From the IMG/VR virus record IMGVR_UViG_3300042502_000831, positions 1-22,614 of that record: DNA of 22,614 nt; one strand, 5' to 3'. The stretch's first letter is position 1. Every line of letters starts with the position of its first letter. Source of the stretch: a virus. The notes below the pieces were generated by a model, which searched no databases, was not told the DNA's origin, and saw only the letters and a list, made by a program, of their open reading frames with translations. Below, piece after piece: positions 1 to 5,940 of this stretch. Both the position numbers and the translations under genes were made by a program.

Positions 1-61
1 CTTAAAAAAGTCTGAAAATAGCTCTAATTTTTCAAAATTATTATCATTTATCAATGGCTAA
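1..61 (+). CDS. C-terminal end of an upstream gene (partial)
   Basis: The frame beginning at base 2 is open from the window edge to a TAA at 59-61 and reads ...KKSENSSNFSKLLSFING. It would overlap the next start codon (ATG at 54) by 8 bases, the same packing seen between most genes here. Only about 19 residues are visible, so no function can be given. It could also be a chance open frame. Confidence 0.45.
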   Translation, partial: LKKSENSSNFSKLLSFING

Positions 62-548
62 TATATCAGTCAATGCCGATAAGTATAGTTATGATGAATT
101 TGTAAGCGAATGTAAGTCGGCTTATATCTTTTATCATTTGCAAAAAAATAACTACGATGTAACTTTAACAGCTAAAAAGATTGAAACTTGCAGAACTTTG
201 ATTCATAAGTTAATGACTGGAGGCAAAAAGAAAAGCGAATACAACTTAACAATAAAATCAAAGTCATCATTTTGTCCTGAGTTCTGGAATAAAAAATCAA
301 AGCAAATTAAAAAAGAATCAAAAATAGAGGAATCAAAAAAAATAATTCCGTTGCTAAGTGAAGATGAGCTTTATAATTCAATGTTACCTCATTATTTATT
401 CTATATGGGAATAAAAGAATCGGAATACGACAAATCGGATTTAATTAGACTTCCATTATTGATTGACCATTATAAAAATATCAATGCAGACGACAAAGTG
501 GAGGATTTAGAAGAAATTTATCAAATCATTAAAACCAAATTAAATTAA
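54..548 (+). CDS. Hypothetical protein with a Fis-like helix-turn-helix
   Basis: A 164-residue protein of unknown role. Residues about 14-54 follow the pattern of the Fis-family C-terminal helix-turn-helix: a helix (EFVSECKSAYIFYHLQKN), a polar turn, then VTLTAKKIETCRTLIHKLM, which resembles the usual N-V-T-x-A-A-x-x-L-x-I-S-R-T-L-x-x-K-L pattern. A lysine- and serine-rich linker (55-105) leads to an acidic helical tail (115-164). It may therefore be a small DNA-binding regulator, but the HTH is read by eye and the expected small residues in the turn are imperfect. It heads a run of small accessory genes and ends 6 bases before the next start. Confidence 0.8.
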   Translation: MANISVNADKYSYDEFVSECKSAYIFYHLQKNNYDVTLTAKKIETCRTLIHKLMTGGKKKSEYNLTIKSKSSFCPEFWNKKSKQIKKESKIEESKKIIPLLSEDELYNSMLPHYLFYMGIKESEYDKSDLIRLPLLIDHYKNINADDKVEDLEEIYQIIKTKLN

Positions 549-554
549 AAAATT

Positions 555-818
555 ATGCTAATTAACAATTATCAAACTATTAAACAACTAGAAACGCTTT
601 TGGAGCTTGCAAAAAAGAATGGCAAAGGAATAAGCACCACTACATCAATCAATGAAAAGGTCGATAATTATGGCAACAATGTATCGAGCTGGGTATCTCA
701 AACCAAAGACGAAAGAGAAGCAAAAGCAAGCCGAACATATTGTGGAAATGGCAAAGTAGTATTCTCAAAAGCTAGCGAATATCTAGTAGCTCCAAAAAAT
801 AATGACAATCCATTTTAA
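555..818 (+). CDS. Hypothetical phage protein, 87 aa
   Basis: Function not recognised. The protein has a short N-terminal helix (residues 4-22, LINNYQTIKQLETLLELAKK), then a polar region (SINEKVDNYGNNVSSWVSQT), a charged stretch (KDEREAKASR) and a small beta-like segment (YCGNGKVVFSKASEYLVA). Small proteins of this general look are common in the early regions of Bacteroidota phages, but I cannot name a family. The C-terminus NNDNPF slightly resembles the tail of single-stranded DNA-binding proteins but lacks their acidic run. It overlaps the next gene by 17 bases. Confidence 0.7.
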   Translation: MLINNYQTIKQLETLLELAKKNGKGISTTTSINEKVDNYGNNVSSWVSQTKDEREAKASRTYCGNGKVVFSKASEYLVAPKNNDNPF

Positions 819-999
819 TTTACCTTGCAAAGCAAATAAGGTATCATTTGAATTTAACAAAAAAACACAAAAAAATGATCGAATACTGACTCCGATAGAA
901 ATATTGGAGTTAATCGGTCAAAGTGTAGACGAAACAAATCTATATTTATGCCAGATAGGCAAAAGCAAGGTAATTTTAAAACAAACAGAAATAATATGA
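802..999 (+). CDS. Hypothetical protein, 65 aa
   Basis: Function not recognised. This is a short basic protein with a predicted beta-type N-terminus (MTIHFNLPCKANKVSFEF), a charged linker and a helix around residues 30-45 (LTPIEILELIGQSVDETN). The start at 802 lies inside the end of the previous gene, and its TGA at 997-999 is part of an ATGA overlap with the next start at 996. That overlap supports translational coupling and hence a real gene. A competing minus-strand frame covers the same bases but has no supporting context. Confidence 0.6.
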   Translation: MTIHFNLPCKANKVSFEFNKKTQKNDRILTPIEILELIGQSVDETNLYLCQIGKSKVILKQTEII

Positions 1000-1172
1000 A
1001 TAAATTTGAATTAGCAGAAAAAATACTAGACATTCTGGATGAAGCAGACATAACAGTATTCGATAAAATGGCAATTATAGTCGATGTAAAAAGACGATTG
1101 ACAACCGAAAATAAAATGAGAATGCAACAAGAAATATTTGAACAACTAAAAAATAAAACAAATGGAGAATAA
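996..1172 (+). CDS. Hypothetical protein, 58 aa
   Basis: Function not recognised. A longer reading from ATG 948 exists, but I prefer ATG 996. It forms a four-base ATGA overlap with the preceding stop, and the product then begins MNKFELAEKILDILDEAD, a good amphipathic helix, whereas the extra 16 residues are just the shifted frame of the upstream gene. The 58-residue product is almost entirely helical and charged (FELAEKILDILDEA, then VDVKRRLTTENKMRMQQEIF), possibly a small oligomerising protein. It overlaps the next gene by 11 bases. Confidence 0.6.
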   Translation: MNKFELAEKILDILDEADITVFDKMAIIVDVKRRLTTENKMRMQQEIFEQLKNKTNGE

Positions 1173-1395
1173 ACAAATGACAGCAGTGGAATGGTTACAA
1201 GAACGAATTAACATAGGATTAACCTATGAACAAGAAGTTTTATTTGAAGGATTTTTTGAACAAGCAAAAGAAATGGAAAAGGAACAGATTATTGATGCTT
1301 ATAGAGATGGCAGGAGCGACCAACAGTCTGAAAAAGCAAGTAGATTCTATAATAGAAACGCAGAGTTTTATTACAACGAAACATATAAAAAATAA
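1162..1395 (+). CDS. Hypothetical phage protein, 77 aa, helical
   Basis: A small protein of a kind often seen in Bacteroidota phage accessory regions. It starts MENKQMTAVEWLQERI and has a central FFEQAKEMEKEQIIDAYRDG helix, then a polar region rich in Arg, Asn and Tyr. No catalytic motif is visible and the function is unknown. It starts within the end of the previous gene and stops 3 bases before the MazG-like gene, so it probably shares a transcript with it. A second ATG six codons in (MTAVEW) is also a possible start. Confidence 0.75.
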   Translation: MENKQMTAVEWLQERINIGLTYEQEVLFEGFFEQAKEMEKEQIIDAYRDGRSDQQSEKASRFYNRNAEFYYNETYKK

Positions 1396-1398
1396 AAT

Positions 1399-1698
1399 AT
1401 GAAAAGTCAAGATTTAAAAGAACTTATTATCAAATGGGCAAATGAAAAAAACCTTATTCAAAAAGAAAATCATTTAAAGCAATACTGCAAGATGGTTTCC
1501 GAAGTCGGAGAGCTTGGAGATGCTTTAATCAAAAAAGATGTTATAGAGGTTATAGATGCCATTGGAGATGTTCAGGTTTGTTTAATTATACTTTGCGAGC
1601 AATTAGGATTAGATATGAATGAATGTTTGGAATCAGCCTACAATGTAATCAAGAATAGGACTGGACAAACCATAAACGGAACTTTCATTAAGAATTAA
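1399..1698 (+). CDS. MazG-like nucleotide pyrophosphohydrolase
   Basis: A 99-residue all-alpha protein of the MazG/all-alpha NTP pyrophosphohydrolase superfamily. The metal-binding pattern is visible: SEVGEL gives the ExxE pair (E35, E38), and VIEVIDAIGDVQV supplies E50, D53 and D57. Members hydrolyse (d)NTPs to the monophosphate and pyrophosphate. Phage versions are thought to adjust nucleotide or alarmone pools in the infected cell, but the substrate here is not known. The length fits a single-domain phage MazG. It sits with other host-takeover type genes; a promoter-like box lies in the gap just after it. Confidence 0.88.
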   Translation: MKSQDLKELIIKWANEKNLIQKENHLKQYCKMVSEVGELGDALIKKDVIEVIDAIGDVQVCLIILCEQLGLDMNECLESAYNVIKNRTGQTINGTFIKN

Positions 1699-1709
1699 CA
1701 AAAAATACT

Positions 1710-1719
1710 TAATTTTGCA
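1710..1719 (+). promoter_or_regulatory. Candidate Bacteroidota promoter -7 box
   Basis: TAATTTTGCA fits the Bacteroidota -7 consensus TAnnTTTG with the CA extension seen at several other gaps in this window. It lies in the 33-base gap before the DUF3310 gene, 12 bases from its ATG. I see no TTG at the proper -33 distance, so confidence is moderate. Confidence 0.4.
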
Positions 1720-1731
1720 AAAACAAAAGCA

Positions 1732-1959
1732 ATGCAAGAAAAAATAAACCATCCTCAACACTATGGAGGTGACAATACATACGAAGCCATAAAAGTAATA
1801 GAACATTATAGCCTAGACTTTCACCTAGGGAACGTATTAAAGTACATTCTAAGGGCAGATAAAAAAGGAAAGGAACTAGAAGACTTGAAAAAAGCACAAT
1901 GGTATCTAAATAGAAAGATAGAGCATTACGAAAATAACATAGAAAATAGAAAATACTAA
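1732..1959 (+). CDS. DUF3310 family protein
   Basis: A 75-residue protein matching the DUF3310 family, small phage proteins of uncertain role. Diagnostic features are the N-terminal NHPQHYGG, the YEAIKVIEHYSLDFHLGNVLKYILRA core and the KKGKELEDLKKAQWYLNRKIE helix, all in the expected order, so essentially the whole domain is present. Family members occur in early or accessory regions of many phages; a biochemical function is not established. It follows a candidate promoter and is 11 bases upstream of the DUF551 gene. Confidence 0.88.
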   Translation: MQEKINHPQHYGGDNTYEAIKVIEHYSLDFHLGNVLKYILRADKKGKELEDLKKAQWYLNRKIEHYENNIENRKY

Positions 1960-1970
1960 AGAAATAATCA

Positions 1971-2228
1971 ATGTTAGCTAAAAAAGAAATAAACTGGATA
2001 AACATAAACGATAGCCAACCAAACGACAATGACGTGGTGCTAGTATATGGACAAGAATATAATTCTGAATCAAATCACTATGAAATAGGATTAGTTTATT
2101 GGAATCATAATCTATTAGCTAATACGGAACCTTATGATATTATAGGAGTTCACCAGATAAAAGACTACGCTTACCATTGCCTTTACTATTACAATGTAAC
2201 CCACTGGGCTATAATAAAAAACCCTTAA
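1971..2228 (+). CDS. DUF551 family protein
   Basis: An 85-residue protein with the DUF551 pattern: WININDSQPNDNDVVLVYGQ near the N-terminus (W10 and a DxxP-like turn), a central variable beta region, and the closing VTHWAIIKNP. The family is small, beta-rich and common in phages and prophages; no biochemical function is known. It stops at 2228, 2 bases before the next chosen start. Confidence 0.82.
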   Translation: MLAKKEINWININDSQPNDNDVVLVYGQEYNSESNHYEIGLVYWNHNLLANTEPYDIIGVHQIKDYAYHCLYYYNVTHWAIIKNP

Positions 2229-2230
2229 TA

Positions 2231-2620
2231 ATGTCAAGAAAAAAAGAAACAGCACCAACAAATGACGAAGGTCAGGAAGGCGATGTAATATCGCAAAATT
2301 CCAAAACTACTCAAATCAATAAAGATTCATTGAGAATTTATAAAATAGTTCACTACCTATCAATGACCAATCTAGAAATAGAAAGCATAAATAGATCAAA
2401 CATTGACCCTACGATATACAACACTATTGGATCAATATACAATCGAAATAGACGTCTGGTCAAAGAATTAAAAGAAAAGACAAAGGATTTCGACAATATC
2501 TTTGATTCAATATCAAATGAAAAGATATTTGCAATGATGTCCGTAATGAATAAAATGATGCTACTAAGCGAAAAGCAGGCAGTAGAGTTTGAAACTTTTA
2601 TTGAAGTAAAAGAAAACTAA
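2231..2620 (+). CDS. Hypothetical protein, 129 aa
   Basis: Function not recognised. The frame is open from ATG 2177, but that start would overlap the DUF551 gene by 52 bases and add a peptide (MPLLLQCNPLG) that is only its shifted frame. ATG 2231, 2 bases after the DUF551 stop, gives a natural MSRKKETAPTNDEGQEG beginning. Residues 1-30 look disordered and the rest is helical (about 30-45 and 70-120, including a methionine-rich segment MMSVMNKMMLL). Being upstream of the terminase genes it could be a packaging or regulatory accessory, but nothing in the sequence shows it. Confidence 0.7.
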   Translation: MSRKKETAPTNDEGQEGDVISQNSKTTQINKDSLRIYKIVHYLSMTNLEIESINRSNIDPTIYNTIGSIYNRNRRLVKELKEKTKDFDNIFDSISNEKIFAMMSVMNKMMLLSEKQAVEFETFIEVKEN

Positions 2621-2624
2621 AATT

Positions 2625-2801
2625 GTGATTATTATAATTATCTTTGTAATACTAGCAGCATTGTCTTTATATGAAGCCATAAACAACTTCAAAACAAACT
2701 GCGAATATTCAAAACATTGCTTTTTAATATTTATGCTTTTTTTTATTCTGGCATTGATTGGATATATAATTAGGCTATATCATAACTTATTAAAAAATTG
2801 A
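2625..2801 (+). CDS. Small two-helix membrane protein (GTG start)
   Basis: A 58-residue open frame fills the otherwise empty gap before the terminase genes. It starts with GTG 4 bases after the preceding stop and ends with TGA at 2799-2801, one base before the next ATG. The product is very hydrophobic: residues 2-17 (IIIIIFVILAALSLYE) and about 33-51 (FLIFMLFFILALIGYIIR) form two membrane segments joined by a short loop with two cysteines (C26, C32). Topology and tight packing support a real gene. It could be a holin- or antiholin-like peptide or an inner-membrane accessory; there is no direct evidence for either. Confidence 0.6.
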   Translation: MIIIIIFVILAALSLYEAINNFKTNCEYSKHCFLIFMLFFILALIGYIIRLYHNLLKN

Positions 2802-2802
2802 A

Positions 2803-3297
2803 ATGACTAAAACAAAAGCGTATGTAGATTTTATACTAACTTTGATGCGTTCAGGAGATGTAGATAGAAGCGTCATTGTTTCTAAGTTTTGCAAAAAGTT
2901 TCAAACAACGGAAAGAACTGCCGACACTTATTTGAAAGATGCAAGAGAAGCCTATATAGTTGAACTAGAGGCGATAAATAATAAAAGGATTGAAGAATAC
3001 CAATCGAACGAAATTGAAGCCTTTAAAACGCAAATACGGAGCAAAACAGAAAGATTGATCTCATATCAAGTACAGATTGAACACATTGAAAAGGAATTGA
3101 TGACTGGCAAGACAAAAGAGCTAATTAGCTTTAAGGATGGAAAGGCTCAAATGGTCGATAGAGACTTGACTGTGTTTGAAAAAAATTCACTTAGAAAGAC
3201 GCTCAAAGAATTGCAAGCCGAAATATCAAAGATCGAGGGCGACTATGCACCGAAACAATTTGAAATGATTGAAGGCATAAACATAATAATTGAATAG
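2803..3297 (+). CDS. terS: Probable terminase small subunit
   Basis: A 164-residue protein immediately before, and one base overlapping, the large terminase gene. Residues 1-50 look like a DNA-binding helical head (FILTLMRSGDVDRSVIVSKFCKKFQTTERTADTYLKDAREAY, with an HTH-like turn around QTTERTADTYL). Residues 50-105 form a charged helix or coiled coil suited to ring oligomerisation. The tail (LRKTLKELQAEISKIEGDYAPKQFE) resembles the end of many small terminases, where an ELxxxLG-like helix precedes the large-subunit contact. The inferred role is to recognise phage DNA and regulate the TerL motor. The call rests mainly on position and architecture. Confidence 0.72.
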   Translation: MTKTKAYVDFILTLMRSGDVDRSVIVSKFCKKFQTTERTADTYLKDAREAYIVELEAINNKRIEEYQSNEIEAFKTQIRSKTERLISYQVQIEHIEKELMTGKTKELISFKDGKAQMVDRDLTVFEKNSLRKTLKELQAEISKIEGDYAPKQFEMIEGINIIIE

Positions 3298-4700
3298 TGC
3301 AAGCTGCTAGAACGCTAAAAAATAAGATACTGCCCTGCTATAAGCACCTATTTGAAGAAAATGATATTCAAATAGAGTTTTTATGGGGTACAAGGGATTC
3401 TGGAAAGACAAAGGCTGGCAGTCAATTAGGCTTATATGATTACACTAAAATAGGCATAGATTTTAAATGCATACTAATTCGTAAGGTCAAAGACACCATA
3501 AAAGATTCAATCTACTCGAATATTTTGGATATAATTCAGGAATGGAGGTTAGAAAATTACTTTGATACTTCAAAAAGTCCTATGGAAGTTCGATCAAAAT
3601 TGGATAATGGAATGTTTATATGCAGAGGACTTGACGAACCTGCAAAGCTCAAATCGTTAATGAATCCGACAATGGCAATTATTGAGGAAGGTGATCAAAT
3701 AACAAGCGATGACCTTACAATGATATTGACCACGCTAAGGCACAATAGTATCAAAACAAAAGTTGTATTTATGTTTAATCCGGAAATGCCAAAAGGAGTG
3801 AACAAAAAAGAGGATTGGTGGCTATGGAAGGATTGGTTTAGTCATACTTCGGATAAATCATTTACAAATACAAAATTGATTGACTATGTAGATAATGGAA
3901 TAACTAAACAGCTATCTATTAAGTACAGAGCAACTCACACCACATTTGAAGACAATCCATATTGTCCGCCAGAGCGAAAAGCTCACTACCATAACCTAAA
4001 ATTCACTAATCCTGCCAAATATTTACCTTACGCAAAAGGTGAATGGGGCATAAGAGAAGTAAAAAGTCCTGCATTCCCTACATTTGATGTCAATAAGCAC
4101 GTTTCAAAGACAGAGGCAGTTCCAAATGTACCGTTATTGTTTTGGGTTGACTTCAACAACGATCCTTTGGCTTGCACTGTCTGGCAAATTTACCGAGATA
4201 ATGAAGGTCATAAGATCAGAGGTTTGCGTGAAATAAAAATCAAACCAAAAGATGGCATTCACAATACTCAATTATTGATTGACTTTATAAAATTGCATTA
4301 CCAAAATCACGTTCATTCATTATGCATAACAGCTGATGCAACTGGATCGCAAAAGACCGCAGCAGGATTATCAAACTTGCTACAATTAAACAAAGCCTTC
4401 AATCTAAATAGACGACTTCAAACTCCAACTGTCAATCCAAAAGTAAAAGATAGCGTTGAGCTTTGCAATTATCTATTCTATCACCATCCAAATATTGTGA
4501 TTGATCCATCAATGGAAACTTTGATATTTGAATTACAAAATACCGAAAAGGATGCCGATGGAGGTTTGGTAAAAGATAAGCGAGACGATGCAACTCAAAG
4601 AGCTGACTTTGTTGATACGCTTCGTTATGGATTTAACTATCATTTCTTTTTAAACGATAACGTCTATAAATATCCGACAAAATTTAGCATAAAAGCCTAA
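3297..4700 (+). CDS. terL: Terminase large subunit (packaging ATPase and nuclease)
   Basis: A 467-residue phage terminase large subunit. The N-terminal ATPase has a Walker A at residues 31-38 (GTRDSGKT), a Walker B ending in acidic residues at about 126-131 (MAIIEE) and the coupling motif FNP at 160-162. The conserved TFEDNP follows at about 216-221. The C-terminal RNase H-like nuclease shows its metal-binding aspartates in order: D285 (FWVDFNNDP), D347 (ITADATG) and an Asp near 437-440 (ADFVDTLRYGF). The enzyme translocates DNA into the prohead through the portal and cuts the concatemer. The start is GTG at 3297, sharing a base with the upstream TAG; no ATG lies close downstream. Length and motifs are complete. 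Confidence 0.96.
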   Translation: MQAARTLKNKILPCYKHLFEENDIQIEFLWGTRDSGKTKAGSQLGLYDYTKIGIDFKCILIRKVKDTIKDSIYSNILDIIQEWRLENYFDTSKSPMEVRSKLDNGMFICRGLDEPAKLKSLMNPTMAIIEEGDQITSDDLTMILTTLRHNSIKTKVVFMFNPEMPKGVNKKEDWWLWKDWFSHTSDKSFTNTKLIDYVDNGITKQLSIKYRATHTTFEDNPYCPPERKAHYHNLKFTNPAKYLPYAKGEWGIREVKSPAFPTFDVNKHVSKTEAVPNVPLLFWVDFNNDPLACTVWQIYRDNEGHKIRGLREIKIKPKDGIHNTQLLIDFIKLHYQNHVHSLCITADATGSQKTAAGLSNLLQLNKAFNLNRRLQTPTVNPKVKDSVELCNYLFYHHPNIVIDPSMETLIFELQNTEKDADGGLVKDKRDDATQRADFVDTLRYGFNYHFFLNDNVYKYPTKFSIKA

Positions 4701-4707
4701 AAATCAC

Positions 4708-4715
4708 TATATTTG
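4708..4715 (+). promoter_or_regulatory. Candidate promoter -7 box before the HNH gene
   Basis: TATATTTG matches the Bacteroidota -7 consensus TAnnTTTG in the 19-base gap between terL and the endonuclease gene. It ends only 4 bases before the ATG, so a transcript from it would be leaderless or nearly so. No clear -33 TTG is seen, so this may be a chance match. Confidence 0.35.
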
Positions 4716-4719
4716 TAGT

Positions 4720-5259
4720 ATGGAAAAAGAAATATGGAAAGACATCAAAGGTTACGAATCTTTATATCAAATATCTAATTTTGGGAGGGTAAAAAGTTTA
4801 ACTAGAAAAAGAAACGAAAATACAAATGCAGTTATAAAAGAAAGAATTTTAACTCCAGATTTAGGTAAAGCAGGTTACAATTCAATTTGTTTTAAAATTA
4901 AAAATAAAAAAGAAAAATACTTAATACATAGATTAGTAGCTATTCACTTTATAGATAACCCTGATAATAAACCTCAAGTAAATCATATTAATGGAATTAA
5001 AAACGATAATAGACTAGAAAACTTAGAATGGGTTACAATTTCAGAAAACAGGAAGCACGCTTATAATACAGGTTTGCAATTTGGGCCGATAGGAGAAAAG
5101 CAAGGCAACAGTAAGTTGACAGAATCTCAAATTTTAGAAATTAAAGAAAGACTAAATAGAAAAGAAAAACAAGCGAATATTGCTATGATATACAATGTAA
5201 GACAATCAAATATATCTAAAATAAAAAACAATAAAAGATGGAATCATTTAAATAATTAA
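4720..5259 (+). CDS. NUMOD4/HNH homing endonuclease
   Basis: A 179-residue free-standing homing endonuclease. Residues about 4-28 are the NUMOD4 DNA-contact motif (IWKDIKGYESLYQISNFG, then RVKSL). Residues about 68-112 are the HNH_3 nuclease (H70; VNHINGIKNDNRLENLEW with N88, H89 and N101; N110). Residues about 128-175 form a helix-turn-helix DNA-binding tail (SKLTESQILEIKERL, then IAMIYNVRQSNISKIKNN). Such enzymes nick or cut intron-less or intron-containing alleles and spread their own gene. It sits directly after the intact terL, so it is an intergenic insertion rather than part of an intron. Its codons are more A-rich than those of terL, consistent with separate acquisition. Confidence 0.93.
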   Translation: MEKEIWKDIKGYESLYQISNFGRVKSLTRKRNENTNAVIKERILTPDLGKAGYNSICFKIKNKKEKYLIHRLVAIHFIDNPDNKPQVNHINGIKNDNRLENLEWVTISENRKHAYNTGLQFGPIGEKQGNSKLTESQILEIKERLNRKEKQANIAMIYNVRQSNISKIKNNKRWNHLNN

Positions 5260-5263
5260 AAAT

Positions 5264-5599
5264 ATGAATAACATAATAACAATAGTAGAGCTAATCCTAT
5301 TCGCGTCTGGACTTTCGCTAATTATAAACGCTGTACATATTTGCTTTCAGGAGGGTATGTTTTTAGAATGGCTTTATAAAAGACTTGAAAATATATTCAG
5401 AGATAGACGAAAACAAAGCAAATTTAGAAACATTGAAGGACTTTTGTACATAGGAAAACCAATATACGCGTGCGCTTCGTGTATGCCTTCGATATGGTCT
5501 TTGCCTTTGCTTTTCATTTTAGTTTGGTGGAAAGTTTTAATTATTGCTATCTTTGCAATCGTAATAAGTACAATATTAAGAGATAAAATATTTGAATAA
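5264..5599 (+). CDS. Two-helix membrane protein with a CxxC motif
   Basis: A 111-residue predicted inner-membrane protein. Residues about 4-26 (IITIVELILFASGLSLIINAV) and 77-104 (WSLPLLFILVWWKVLIIAIF onwards) are membrane segments. The central part (35-65) is basic and cytoplasmic-looking. Just before the second helix is PIYACASCMPSIW with C70 and C73, a cysteine pair that could bind metal or form a disulfide; membrane proteins with this kind of CxxCMxSxW segment occur in Bacteroidota phages. The function is unknown; a holin role is possible but a better holin lies at 22113. The gene shares one base with the next gene. A TAnnTTTGCA box at 5548-5557 falls inside it. Confidence 0.75.
   Translation: MNNIITIVELILFASGLSLIINAVHICFQEGMFLEWLYKRLENIFRDRRKQSKFRNIEGLLYIGKPIYACASCMPSIWSLPLLFILVWWKVLIIAIFAIVISTILRDKIFE
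5523..5557 (+). promoter_or_regulatory. Possible internal promoter before the tail genes
   Basis: TTTG at 5523-5526 is followed after 21 bases by TATCTTTGCA at 5548-5557, matching the spacing and extended -7 box of the intergenic promoters here. It lies within the membrane protein gene, 41 bases upstream of the next start at 5599, and could drive the chaperone and tape measure block. Because it is in coding sequence, chance is a real alternative. Confidence 0.3.
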
Positions 5600-5940
5600 T
5601 GACCTGCGAACCAATCATAGAGCTATCAATTTGCGACAAAAATGTCAAGATAGCTGAGAATGTAAACGATTTGAGGCTAATCGTCTATAAAGGAAGCCAA
5701 AGACAATGTGATTTTGATTTGCCTAGCATTGATGGCATTATATCATTAACCGACACCGAAATTCTAGAATTTGCAACTACTGCCCATACGTTTAAGTTTC
5801 AATTGAGAGATCCACAAACTAACGAGATGGTAGATTTTGAATATATAGACTGCAATGGTTTTGAAATGCTTGCAAATGTAGTTAGAGTTCGATTTGTCGA
5901 ATGTGGTGAACAAAACGATGTGATGTATGAAGTTTGCTAG
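5599..5940 (+). CDS. Hypothetical protein, possibly a small tail component
   Basis: Function not recognised. The 113-residue acidic protein looks beta-rich (IIELSICDKNVKIAENVNDL, LRLIVYKGSQRQCDFDLP, TAHTFKFQLRDPQ, VVRVRFVECG) and would suit a compact sandwich domain. It contains six cysteines, including MTC at the start and a C-terminal EVC. Its place directly before the tail assembly chaperones is where many siphophages put the tail tube or terminator gene, but it is short for a tube protein. It shares one base with the upstream stop and overlaps the next gene by 14 bases, so the two are probably translationally coupled. Confidence 0.72.
   Translation: MTCEPIIELSICDKNVKIAENVNDLRLIVYKGSQRQCDFDLPSIDGIISLTDTEILEFATTAHTFKFQLRDPQTNEMVDFEYIDCNGFEMLANVVRVRFVECGEQNDVMYEVC

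Noticed and set aside
555-818. SSB-like C-terminal tip (NNDNPF) on the 87-residue protein
   Set aside because: The tip lacks the acidic run of true SSB tails and the protein is too short and has no OB-fold pattern.
948-995. Longer start for the 996-1172 gene
   Set aside because: The added 16 residues are the shifted frame of the upstream gene, while ATG 996 forms an ATGA overlap with its stop.
2177-2230. Longer start for the 2231-2620 gene
   Set aside because: It would overlap the DUF551 gene by 52 bases and adds a peptide without protein-like character.
2639-2646. TATCTTTG box inside the small membrane protein gene
   Set aside because: The nearest TTG is only 13 bases upstream, too close for a -33 element, and the start codon lies before the box.
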